From NCBI GenBank assembly GCA_023411405.1, contig JAEYOU010000633.1, positions 1 to 20,863 of the forward strand: a stretch of 20,863 nt of DNA, given 5' to 3'. Under the pieces are notes generated by a model. It was not told where the DNA came from. It did no database searches and saw only the letters and a list, made by a program, of their open reading frames with translations. Source of the stretch: Pseudomonadota bacterium. Its GTDB lineage: Bacteria; Myxococcota; Myxococcia; Myxococcales; Anaeromyxobacteraceae. Shown here piece by piece: positions 1-6,892 of this stretch; the first letter of the stretch is position 1; each line of letters opens with the position of its first letter. Made by a program: the position numbers and the translations under genes.

Positions 1-1
1 G

Positions 2-475
2 TTCGAGACCGGGCCCGCCGGGGGCCCGCCGGCGCGGCCGGTGCTCGCGGAGCTCCGGATCGACGCCGAGACCCCGGAGGCGGGCGGCGAGTACGTCGTG
101 GTCCAGAACCGCGGGGACGGGGCGCTCGACCTCTTCGGCCACCGGCTCGAGAAGCGGAGCCCGTCGGGCACCGTCACCGACTGTGCGCTCGGTGAAGGCG
201 TCGTCGCACCCGGGGCCCTCGCGCTCGTGGCCGGCGCGGCGTACGACCGCCGCTACCTCCTGCCGGCCGGGACGATCGTGGCGTCCTGCGGCGCGACCTC
301 CCTCCTCGGTGGGCTCGCGAACGACCGGTTCCCCGCCGTCCGGCTCCTGGATCCACGGGGCGCGGTCCTCTCCACCGCCGGCGCGCGCGGTGGGCCGGTG
401 TGCGCGATCGCGCTGCGGCTCGATCTGGACGGGCCGGACGAGGCGTGGAACTGGGGGTGCGTGGGCGAGGAGTGA
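2..475 (+). CDS. C-terminal part of a lamin-tail-domain-like (LTD) protein, 5' truncated
   Basis: The reading frame is open from the left edge and ends at TGA 473-475, so the true start lies outside the window. A GTG at 41 could be read as a start, but a Gly/Pro-rich stretch continues in frame upstream of it. The visible ~157 residues begin VLAELRIDAE, followed by GGEYVVVQN, a DLFGHRLE strand and an APGALALVAG segment. This pattern resembles the small beta-sandwich lamin-tail domain found in secreted bacterial proteins (E(Y/F)vEl.N, then l.gw.L, then l.pg..lvv). Three cysteines are present and no catalytic motif is visible. Its stop is two bases from the stop of the convergent response-regulator gene, which leaves no room for a terminator. 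By family it is probably extracytoplasmic, but the signal peptide cannot be seen. The LTD call is by pattern only and is moderate; the coding call is firm. Confidence 0.65.
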   Translation, partial: FETGPAGGPPARPVLAELRIDAETPEAGGEYVVVQNRGDGALDLFGHRLEKRSPSGTVTDCALGEGVVAPGALALVAGAAYDRRYLLPAGTIVASCGATSLLGGLANDRFPAVRLLDPRGAVLSTAGARGGPVCAIALRLDLDGPDEAWNWGCVGEE

Positions 476-477
476 GG

Positions 478-1170
478 CTATCCAGCGTTGTCCACGATCC
501 ACTTGCCGAGGAGCTCTCCCTTGGAGAGGTACCCGTCCGCCCCGCACTCCGCGACGAGCTGCTCCATGCGCGCCTTGTCCTCGCCCGAGCAGAAGAGGAC
601 CTTGATCGAGCGGAACATCGCGTTCTTCTTCACGAAGCGGCAGAACTGCGCCCCGTCCACCTTCGGCATGTTGATGTCGAGGAGGATGAGGTCGGGGCGT
701 GTCGCGCGTTTCAGGATGATGGAGGTGGCCTTCTCCACGTCCGGCGCGTACTGGATCTCGAAGCCCTTCGCCTCCAGCTCGTCCGAGAGCAGCCGGGCGA
801 CGATCTCCGAGTCGTCCACGATGAGCACCTTCCGCCGGGACTCGACCGCCGCCGCGAAGCGCCGCGGGAAGTCCTCCTCCCAGGGATTGGCCACGTAGCC
901 GTCGAGCTGCAGGTCCTGGGCGCTGCGGGCGAGCTCGTCGGGCTGGCGCTCGCCGACGAGGAGCACGCGGCCCGCGAAGCCGCGATCCCGGAGCAGGGCG
1001 GCAGCCGGGCGCCCCTGCGCAGCGTCCACCAGGAGGGCGGCCGCGCCCTGCGCCTCGGGTACGAGCGCGTGCGCACTCCGCTCCAGGACGACCTGGTGCC
1101 CTGCCGACTCGAGCGCCATGCCGGTGAGCTGGAGGAGGATCTCGCTATCGCAGCAGATGAGGACCTTCAA
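478..1170 (-). CDS. frzZ: Dual-receiver response regulator, FrzZ-like
   Basis: Encodes 230 aa from a TTG start at 1170. The TTG is preferred because an AAAGGGA ribosome site lies six bases upstream and the receiver fold begins at once (MKVLICCDSE). The frame stays open back to an ATG at 1263, but that extension has no domain character. Residues 1-110 form a first receiver and 114-228 a second. Receiver 2 is canonical: acidic pair D119/D120, phospho-acceptor D165 (LLLDINMP), S195 and K217. Receiver 1 is eroded: it keeps D49, but the acidic pair is C7/D8 and the invariant Lys is N95. In M. xanthus, FrzZ is a two-CheY protein encoded divergently from frzA and phosphorylated by FrzE to promote reversals. 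The arrangement here is the same, so I infer it is the output regulator of the adjacent cluster. It lacks the Pro/Ala linker I recall between the receivers of M. xanthus FrzZ. Confidence 0.85.
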   Translation of the reverse strand: MKVLICCDSEILLQLTGMALESAGHQVVLERSAHALVPEAQGAAALLVDAAQGRPAAALLRDRGFAGRVLLVGERQPDELARSAQDLQLDGYVANPWEEDFPRRFAAAVESRRKVLIVDDSEIVARLLSDELEAKGFEIQYAPDVEKATSIILKRATRPDLILLDINMPKVDGAQFCRFVKKNAMFRSIKVLFCSGEDKARMEQLVAECGADGYLSKGELLGKWIVDNAG

Positions 1171-1176
1171 GACGCG

Positions 1177-1183
1177 TCCCTTT
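1177..1183 (-). promoter_or_regulatory. Ribosome binding site fixing the TTG start of frzZ
   Basis: Read on the minus strand this is AAAGGGA, six bases before the TTG at 1170. No comparable site precedes the upstream in-frame ATG codons at 1263 and 1251, so it decides the start. Confidence 0.6.
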
Positions 1184-1209
1184 GGTTCGAGGAACAAGGT
1201 ATCACCGAC

Positions 1210-1239
1210 TTGCCCCTCCGTCCCAGCCCGGCGGATAAT
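1210..1239 (+). promoter_or_regulatory. Candidate sigma-70-type promoter of the frz-like operon
   Basis: TTGCCC (1210-1215) is followed after 18 bases by GATAAT (1234-1239), one mismatch from the -10 consensus. It lies in the 112-base gap between the divergent frzZ-like and cheW genes. Transcription would start near 1246, so an ATG at 1250 would be nearly leaderless and the ATG at 1283 would have a leader of about 37 bases. I see no equally good promoter facing frzZ. AT-rich hexamers are rare in this DNA, which makes the -10 stand out. Not experimentally supported. Confidence 0.4.
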
Positions 1240-1282
1240 CCCCGGGCGCATGTGGGATCCCAAGGCCGGCTTCGGGCAGCGA

Positions 1283-1756
1283 ATGGACGTCGGGCCCCGC
1301 GCCCAGGAGGCGTGGTTCTTCTGCCTCCGGCTCCTGGGCGGCCGCTACGCGTTCGAGGCGGCGCTCGTGAGCGAGGTGGTCCGACTGGGCCCGCTCACGC
1401 GGCTGCCCGCCGCCCCGGCGTTCCTCACCGGCGTGTTCACTCACCGTGGCGAGGTCCTCCCGGTGCTGGACATCGCCCAGCTCTGCGGCCAGGGCTCGAT
1501 CCCGCTGCGCCCGTCCACCCGCGCCGCGATCGTGCACTGCGGCCCGTGGAAGGTCGCGGTGGTGAGCGAGTCGGTCGAGGGGCTCATCACCGTCCCCCGG
1601 CGGGCCCTGGAGACGCCGCCCGCCGAGTCCACCGGCGTCGCGGAGTTCCTCTCGGGCGTCGCGCAGGATCGCCTGGGCGCGGTCGCCATCCTCGACCTCC
1701 CGCGCCTGGTCGAGGCGGCGCGCGCGCGGGCGATCCCGGCGGGGGTCTCGGCGTGA
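1283..1756 (+). CDS. frzA: CheW-type coupling protein, FrzA-like
   Basis: 157 aa from ATG 1283. CheW couples a chemoreceptor to its CheA kinase in the cytoplasm. The whole protein is one CheW domain: it opens at about residue 11 with the strand FFCLRLLGGRYAFEA, then SEVVRLGPLTRLP, the diagnostic TGVFTHRGEVLPVLD (receptor and kinase contact region), and the second-half strands VAVVSESVEGLI and GAVAILDLPRL. Length is typical for the family (about 150-170 aa). The ATG at 1250 is an alternative start adding 11 residues. I prefer 1283 because it leaves a normal leader after the candidate promoter, but neither start has a strong ribosome site. It is the first gene of the + strand operon, and its stop overlaps a possible GTG start of the next frame. 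By position and completeness it corresponds to FrzA, the essential coupler of the Frz pathway. Confidence 0.85.
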   Translation: MDVGPRAQEAWFFCLRLLGGRYAFEAALVSEVVRLGPLTRLPAAPAFLTGVFTHRGEVLPVLDIAQLCGQGSIPLRPSTRAAIVHCGPWKVAVVSESVEGLITVPRRALETPPAESTGVAEFLSGVAQDRLGAVAILDLPRLVEAARARAIPAGVSA

Positions 1757-1770
1757 GCCTCCCCGCCCCG

Positions 1771-1775
1771 AAGGA
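1771..1775 (+). promoter_or_regulatory. Ribosome binding site fixing the start of the second CheW gene
   Basis: AAGGA lies seven bases before ATG 1783. It favours that ATG over the in-frame GTG at 1753, which overlaps the stop of the first CheW gene. Confidence 0.5.
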
Positions 1776-1782
1776 CCTCGCC

Positions 1783-2301
1783 ATGCGCACGGACCCAGCG
1801 CGGCATGGGGGGAGAGCGCGAGCGGACCTGGAGTGGGAGGGGGGCCTCCTCTCCGCGCCGCGGTTCCTCGGCGACGAGGAGGACGCAGCGCGGCGCGACG
1901 AGCGCGCGCCGGTCGCCGAGATCGTCCTGTTCCAGGTCGGCACCCACGTCTTCGCCGCGCCGGTGCGCGACGTCGTCCGCATCGGGACGGTGCGCGATCT
2001 CGCGGCCGAAGATCTCGTGCTCGCGTCGGCCCTGGGCGCGCCCTTCACGCACCAGCGCGGCATCGTGGTGGCCGTGCCGGGGGCGGAGCGGGCGCTCGTC
2101 GTGGACCAGGTGATCGGGTTCCGCACCGTGCTCGAGGCCGACGTCCAGCCGCTGCCCGCCTTCGCGGCCGCGTGCATCCACTCGGGCGCGGTGTCCGGCC
2201 TGGTGGTGCTCGACGAGATGCCGATGCCCTTCATCGACCTTCCCACGCTGCTCGCAGAGCACGCGGCGCGACCTGCTTGCCCCGGCGCGGCTGCGCCCTG
2301 A
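1783..2301 (+). CDS. frzB: Divergent, shortened CheW-like protein, FrzB-like
   Basis: 172 aa from ATG 1783; an alternative GTG at 1753 would overlap the previous stop. Residues 1-43 form a charged, probably flexible extension rich in Asp, Glu and Arg. From about residue 44 a CheW-like domain follows: AEIVLFQVGTHVFAAPVRDVVRIG, then GIVVAVPGAERALVVDQVIG, then SGLVVLDEMPMPFIDLPTLL. The central motif of ordinary CheW (GV.n.RG.vlPvvDl, present in the gene before it) is missing, so the domain is only about 120 residues. In M. xanthus, FrzB is also a reduced CheW which, as I recall, lacks the part that contacts the kinase and couples receptors without recruiting FrzE. Position and truncation both fit FrzB. 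The inference that this copy does not bind CheA rests on the missing segment alone. Confidence 0.75.
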   Translation: MRTDPARHGGRARADLEWEGGLLSAPRFLGDEEDAARRDERAPVAEIVLFQVGTHVFAAPVRDVVRIGTVRDLAAEDLVLASALGAPFTHQRGIVVAVPGAERALVVDQVIGFRTVLEADVQPLPAFAAACIHSGAVSGLVVLDEMPMPFIDLPTLLAEHAARPACPGAAAP

Positions 2302-2318
2302 CCGACGAGAGGACCCCG

Positions 2319-3557
2319 ATGGCCGAACCGTTCGATGTCGACGACGAGAGCCCTGCGCAGCAGCCGAAGGGCCGCGCGCCCAAGGGCGAGGCGGGGCGCC
2401 TGGTGCAGTTCCTCCACGGCCTCTCCGAGGGGAAGCTCGAGGACCGCCTCGACGTGACGAGCTTCTCCGACCCCGCCCTGCGCGCCGTGGCCGAGCAGGC
2501 CAACGCCGCCGCCGGCCGCGCGCTCACCGACATGAAGGAGGCGCGCCAGCGGATCCAGGTGGTGACCTCCGGGGTGGACGAGGCGATCGAGGCCATGATC
2601 CGCCTCGTCATCCAGGGCGACCTCTCCGGCACGCTGCGCCTCGGCGTCTCCGACGCGGCCCTCACGCCGCTCATCGCCGGCATCGGCCAGGTGATGGAGA
2701 CGCTCAAGAAGTTCGTGACCGAGATCCGCGAGGCGGCGCTCCAGCTCTCGACCTCCTCGGCCGAGGTGCTCGCCGCCGCCACGCAGAACGAGTCCTCCAC
2801 CAGCGCGCAGGCCTCGGCGATCCACGAGACCACCGCCACCATGGAGGAGCTGAAGGGCGCCTCCCACCAGATCGCGGAGAACGCGCAGATGGTGGCCTCG
2901 ATCGCCGAGCAGACCCTGGTCGGCGCGCGGCAGGGCGAGGGCGCGATCAAGTCCTTCATGTCCTCGATGGAGAGCGTGAAGCAGAACGCCGTCGAGGTGG
3001 ACGACGCCATCGCCAAGCTCTCGAAGCGCGTCGAGCGGATCGGGACGGTGGTCGAGGTGATCGACGAGATCGCCGACCGCTCGGATCTGCTCGCCCTCAA
3101 CGCCGCGCTCGAGGGCGCGAAGGCGGGCGAGGCGGGCCGGGGCTTCTCCATCGTCGCGGCCGAGATGCGGCGCCTCGCCGAGAACGTCATGGAGTCGACG
3201 AAGGAGATCAAGAACCTCATCACCGAGATCCGCGAGGCCACGCACGCCGCCAAGGAGGCCTCCGACGGCAACAAGAAGATGGCCGCCGAGGGCGAGAAGC
3301 TGGGCGGGCACGCCATGACCAGCGTCTCGGGCATCCTCTCCGGCATCCAGGAGACGAGCGACGCCGCCCGGGTGATCCACCTCGCGACCCAGCAGCAGCG
3401 GACCGCCACCGAGCAGGTGGTCCAGTCGATGTCCGAGATCGAGGAGGTCACGCGCCAGGCGCAGGCCGGCTCGAAGCAGGCGACGGGCGCGGCGGCCGAG
3501 CTCACCAAGCTCGCCGAGCGGCTCGCCGACCTCGTGAAGCGGTTCAAGGTGGAGTAG
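2319..3557 (+). CDS. frzCD: Soluble methyl-accepting chemotaxis receptor, FrzCD-like
   Basis: 412 aa from ATG 2319, five bases after GAGAGGA (2307-2313). No hydrophobic membrane segment occurs anywhere, so this is a cytoplasmic receptor. The N-terminus is acidic, then carries a short basic patch (K17, R19, K22, R27). Two HAMP-like helical units follow at about 28-80 and 87-137 (FLHGLSEGKLEDRL and LVIQGDLSGTLRLG). The rest is the long antiparallel signalling coiled coil. Its tip, starting near residue 248, carries DLLALNAALEGAKAGEAGRG, the receptor signature that binds CheW and CheA. Ala/Glu/Gln-rich helices on both sides (for example ATQNESSTSAQ) look like methylation helices served by the CheR and CheB encoded downstream. 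FrzCD of M. xanthus is about 417 aa, soluble and nucleoid-associated. Size, lack of membrane anchors and gene order all agree. Confidence 0.9.
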   Translation: MAEPFDVDDESPAQQPKGRAPKGEAGRLVQFLHGLSEGKLEDRLDVTSFSDPALRAVAEQANAAAGRALTDMKEARQRIQVVTSGVDEAIEAMIRLVIQGDLSGTLRLGVSDAALTPLIAGIGQVMETLKKFVTEIREAALQLSTSSAEVLAAATQNESSTSAQASAIHETTATMEELKGASHQIAENAQMVASIAEQTLVGARQGEGAIKSFMSSMESVKQNAVEVDDAIAKLSKRVERIGTVVEVIDEIADRSDLLALNAALEGAKAGEAGRGFSIVAAEMRRLAENVMESTKEIKNLITEIREATHAAKEASDGNKKMAAEGEKLGGHAMTSVSGILSGIQETSDAARVIHLATQQQRTATEQVVQSMSEIEEVTRQAQAGSKQATGAAAELTKLAERLADLVKRFKVE

Positions 3558-3584
3558 CGGGAGCTCCGGGCGACCGGCCGACCC

Positions 3585-5876
3585 ATGCCCACCGAGGATA
3601 TCCGCCAGAAACTGCTCCCGCGGTTCCGCGAGACCACCGCGGACCGCGTGGAGAAGATCTCGGGCGTCCTGCTCGCCATCGAGCGGGGCGCGGCCGACGC
3701 CGATGGGCGCCAGGAGCTCACGCGCGAGCTCCACACGCTCAAGGGCGAGGCCCGGATGATGGGGTTCGTGGGGATCTCCACCGTGGTCCACGCCGCGGAG
3801 GACCTCCTCAAGTCGGTGCCGGAGGCGGTGCCGCAGGCGCAGGTGGAGGCGCTCCTCGCCGCCTGCGACGCGATCGTGCCGATGCTCGAGGCGCCGCCGG
3901 ACGGCGGCGACGTCGCGAAGACGATGGCCGAGCGGCTGCGGGGCCTCATCGTCGCGGCGGGTGGAGATGGGAAGCAGGGGGCGGCGCCGGTCCAGGCCGG
4001 GGAGGTGGTGGCTGCGGTGGCGGCAGCGCCTGCGGGGCCGGCAGCGGGTCCGGCTTCGGCTGCGGCGGCGGCGACGCTCGCGGGTGCGCCAGCTGCTCCG
4101 GGCACGACGGCGACGCCGGAGCACCCGCGGCGACGCGCGGAGGACAAGGTCGAGCTCCGGGGCGAGAAGCAGACGTCGTCCATCCGCGTCGACGTCGACC
4201 GGCTCGACGAGATCGCCGCCCTCGCAGGCGACATGCTCGTCGAGGGCGCGCGCTCCATCCGGCGCTCGAAGGAGCTGAACGGCCTCTTCGCGCGGTGGGC
4301 CCGGCTCTCCGACCGGATCATCGCGCTCGCCGAGCGGGTCCGGGACACGCGGAACGTCCGGCTGGTCGAGCAGATCGAGGGCGACGTCCACCTGCTCCGC
4401 TCGGACACGTTCCGGTTCGCCCGCCAGCAGAGCGAGGCCGCCTCGACCGCCCACGCCCAGTTCGGCCAGCTCGCCGAGCGGATCGGCGCCGCCCGCCTCA
4501 TCCCGCTCTCCGGCGTGCTCGCCGCCTTCCCCCGCGCCGCGCGCGACATGGCCCGCGAGCAGGGGAAAGAGGTGGAGTGCGCCGTGAAGGGCGCGGAGAC
4601 CGGGGTGGACAAGGCCATCCTGCTCTCGCTCAACGACCCGCTCGTCCACCTCGTGCGCAACTCGGTCGATCACGGGATGGAGGCGCCCGAGGACCGGGTG
4701 AAGGCGGGCAAGCCGCGCGCGGGCCGGATCGTCATCACCGCCCGCACCGACGGCGACCTCCTCGCGATCACGGTCGAGGACGACGGGCGCGGCATCGACC
4801 CGGCCGCCGTCCGCGAGGCGGCGCTCCGCAAGGGGATGATCGCCGACCAGCAGGCCGCCGGCCTCTCGGCCCGCGCGGCGATGGACCTCATCTTCCTCCC
4901 CGGCTTCTCGACGCGCGCCGAGGCGGGGGAGACGAGCGGCCGGGGCGTCGGCCTCGACGTCGTCCGCAAGAAGGTGACGTCGCTCGGCGGCTCGGTGCAG
5001 GTGGAGTCGGAGCCCGGCAAGGGCACGCGGTTCACGCTGCGGATGCCGCAGTCGCTCTCGCTCATGAAGGTCCTCCTCGTCCGGATCGACGAGGACGTCT
5101 ACGGCCTCCCCGCCACCGACGTGGACAGCGTCGGCCGGCTCGAGGCGAAGGACATCACCGAGGTCGCCGGCATCCGTGCGGTGCGCTACCGGAACCGGCT
5201 CCTCCCGGTGGTCGCGCTCGGGCCGCTCCTCTCGCTCAACGGCGGGCCGCGCTCGAAGCGGCCGCTCGTGGCGTACGTGTGGCACGGCTCCGAGGGCGCG
5301 GCGGTGGTGGTGGACGGGCTCCAGGGCGAGCGCGAGGTGGCGGTGAAGGCGCCGGGCGCGTTCCTCAAGGGCCTGCGGTTCGTCACCGGGGCCGCGGCGC
5401 TGGAGGACGGCCGCGTCGCGCTCCTCCTCTCGACGCCCGACCTCGTCGCCGCGGCGCGCCGGGTCGCCTCGCCCGCGCTCTCCCGCGGGCGCGAGCGGCG
5501 GCGGCTCCGGATCCTGCTCGTCGACGACAGCGCCATCGCGCGCGAGGCCGAGGCGGCCCTGCTCCGCTCGCTCGGCCACGACGTCGACGAGGCGGTCGAC
5601 GGCGAGGAGGGCTGGCAGAAGCTCCAGGGTGGCCCGTACCACCTGCTCGTCACGGACGTGCAGATGCCGGTGCTCGACGGCATCGACCTCACCCGGCGCG
5701 TGAAGGCGACGGCGCGGTTCGTGAAGCTCCCGATCCTGATCCTCTCCTCGCTCTCCGCCCCCGAGGAGCGGCGGCGCGGCGTCGACGCCGGCGCCGACGC
5801 GTACCTCGTGAAGGGCGAGCTCGACGCCGAGAGCCTGGCCGCCACCATGGACCGGCTGTGCGGGGTCGGCGGATGA
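3585..5876 (+). CDS. frzE: Hybrid CheA histidine kinase with C-terminal CheY receiver, FrzE-like
   Basis: 763 aa. Domains in order: an Hpt (P1) domain at about 1-120 with the phospho-acceptor H50 in HTLKGEARMMG; a low-complexity Ala/Pro/Gly linker at about 125-185, with no recognisable CheY-binding P2 domain; a dimerisation and catalytic module at about 195-490 with N box HLVRNSVDHGM, G1 DDGRGID and G2 SGRGVGLDVV; a CheW-like regulatory domain at about 494-630; and a receiver at 640-762 with an acidic pair in LLVDDSA, phospho-acceptor D691 in TDVQMP, SS in the switch position and K in YLVKGEL. The kinase would autophosphorylate H50 under receptor control and pass phosphate to the frzZ product or the terminal CheY. 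In M. xanthus the FrzE receiver is inhibitory. There is no good ribosome site before ATG 3585, but the Hpt fold begins immediately. The stop overlaps the next start (ATGA). Confidence 0.92.
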   Translation: MPTEDIRQKLLPRFRETTADRVEKISGVLLAIERGAADADGRQELTRELHTLKGEARMMGFVGISTVVHAAEDLLKSVPEAVPQAQVEALLAACDAIVPMLEAPPDGGDVAKTMAERLRGLIVAAGGDGKQGAAPVQAGEVVAAVAAAPAGPAAGPASAAAAATLAGAPAAPGTTATPEHPRRRAEDKVELRGEKQTSSIRVDVDRLDEIAALAGDMLVEGARSIRRSKELNGLFARWARLSDRIIALAERVRDTRNVRLVEQIEGDVHLLRSDTFRFARQQSEAASTAHAQFGQLAERIGAARLIPLSGVLAAFPRAARDMAREQGKEVECAVKGAETGVDKAILLSLNDPLVHLVRNSVDHGMEAPEDRVKAGKPRAGRIVITARTDGDLLAITVEDDGRGIDPAAVREAALRKGMIADQQAAGLSARAAMDLIFLPGFSTRAEAGETSGRGVGLDVVRKKVTSLGGSVQVESEPGKGTRFTLRMPQSLSLMKVLLVRIDEDVYGLPATDVDSVGRLEAKDITEVAGIRAVRYRNRLLPVVALGPLLSLNGGPRSKRPLVAYVWHGSEGAAVVVDGLQGEREVAVKAPGAFLKGLRFVTGAAALEDGRVALLLSTPDLVAAARRVASPALSRGRERRRLRILLVDDSAIAREAEAALLRSLGHDVDEAVDGEEGWQKLQGGPYHLLVTDVQMPVLDGIDLTRRVKATARFVKLPILILSSLSAPEERRRGVDAGADAYLVKGELDAESLAATMDRLCGVGG

Positions 5877-6892
5877 TGCCGAGCGACCGGCCCGTCCGCG
5901 TGCTGGTGGCGGACGACTCCGAGCTCTTCCGCGAGCTGCTCTCCCGGGTGGTCGAGGAGGACGGCGCGCTCGAGCTGGTGGCGCTCGCCCGCGACGGCGA
6001 GGACGCGGCCCGGCTCGCGCACAAGCTCCGGCCCGACGTCATCACCATGGACCTCGAGATGCCCGACGCCGACGGCTACGCCGGCATCGCGCGCATCATG
6101 GCGGAGACGCCCACGCCCATCCTCGTCCTGACGGCGAACCCGTCGCAGGCCGCAGGGTTCAAGGCGCTCTCGCTCGGCGCGCTCGACATCGTGGAGAAGC
6201 CGCGCTGCGAGTCGGACCTCGAGGAGTACGGCCACCTGCTCCGCTCGCGGCTCCGGCTGCTCGCGGGCGTGAAGGTGATCCGCCACCCGCGCGGCCTCCG
6301 CGAGAAGCGCGCCGCCGCGCCGAAGCGCGCCGAGCGGCCCGAGCTCGTGGTCATCGGCGCCTCGCTGGGCGGGCCGCGGGCGCTGTCCACCATACTCCGG
6401 CGGCTGCCGGCGAGCTTCCCGGTCCCGGTCGCGGTGGTGCAGCACATCGCCGACGGCTTCACCGAGGGGCTCGCGGGCTGGCTCGACCAGGAGAGCGCGC
6501 TCACGGTGGCCGAGGCGGTGGACGGCGAGGCGCTGCGGCCGGGGCGGGTGGTGCTCGCGCCGAGCGGCCGCCACCTCGTCGTGGAGCGCGGCCGGGCCCG
6601 GCTCTGGGACGGCGCGCCCGTCGAGACGTTCAAGCCCTCCGTCACCCCGCTCTTCGTCTCCGCCGCGCGCGCCTACGGGAGCCGCGCCTGCGGAGTGCTC
6701 CTCACCGGCATGGGGCGCGACGGCGCCGAGGGGCTCAAGGTGATCCGCGACGAGGGCGGCACCACGCTCGTGCAGGACGAGGCGACGAGCGCCGTCTTCG
6801 GCATGCCCCGCGCGGCGATCGACCTCGGCGCGGCCGAGCGCGTGCTGCCCCTCGACGACATCCCCCGCGTCCTCCAGGAGCTCGTCCAGTGA
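5873..6892 (+). CDS. frzG: CheB-type receptor methylesterase with receiver domain, FrzG-like
   Basis: 339 aa. It removes methyl groups from receptor glutamates and may deamidate glutamines, resetting the receptor. An N-terminal receiver occupies about 7-125, with D14/D15, phospho-acceptor D60 (TMDLEMPD), T87 and K109. A short charged linker follows (141-156), then the esterase domain from 157. The catalytic triad is visible: S164 in GASLGG (usually GASTGG), H191 in VVQHIADGF and D283 in TGMGRDGAEG. The start overlaps the kinase stop as ATGA; the second ATG at 5876 is equally possible and removes one residue. The methyltransferase gene follows with a GTGA overlap, so the two opposing enzymes are translationally coupled. 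Length is normal for CheB. Equivalent to M. xanthus FrzG by position. Confidence 0.9.
   Translation: MMPSDRPVRVLVADDSELFRELLSRVVEEDGALELVALARDGEDAARLAHKLRPDVITMDLEMPDADGYAGIARIMAETPTPILVLTANPSQAAGFKALSLGALDIVEKPRCESDLEEYGHLLRSRLRLLAGVKVIRHPRGLREKRAAAPKRAERPELVVIGASLGGPRALSTILRRLPASFPVPVAVVQHIADGFTEGLAGWLDQESALTVAEAVDGEALRPGRVVLAPSGRHLVVERGRARLWDGAPVETFKPSVTPLFVSAARAYGSRACGVLLTGMGRDGAEGLKVIRDEGGTTLVQDEATSAVFGMPRAAIDLGAAERVLPLDDIPRVLQELVQ

Noticed and set aside
1171..1263. An N-terminal extension of the FrzZ-like protein starting MGSHM
   Set aside because: The extension adds no receiver structure and overlaps the candidate promoter of the divergent operon. The internal TTG has the ribosome site. 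The resemblance to a cloning-tag remnant is taken as coincidence.
1587..5642. A 1351-codon open frame on the minus strand opposite the cheW, receptor and kinase genes
   Set aside because: Same composition-driven shadow: long repeats of Leu/Arg/Asp/His with no domain, lying opposite well-supported genes.
6360..6375. CheB active-site motif GASLGG instead of GASTGG
   Set aside because: The catalytic Ser, His and Asp are all present, and substitution of the following residue does not by itself imply loss of activity.
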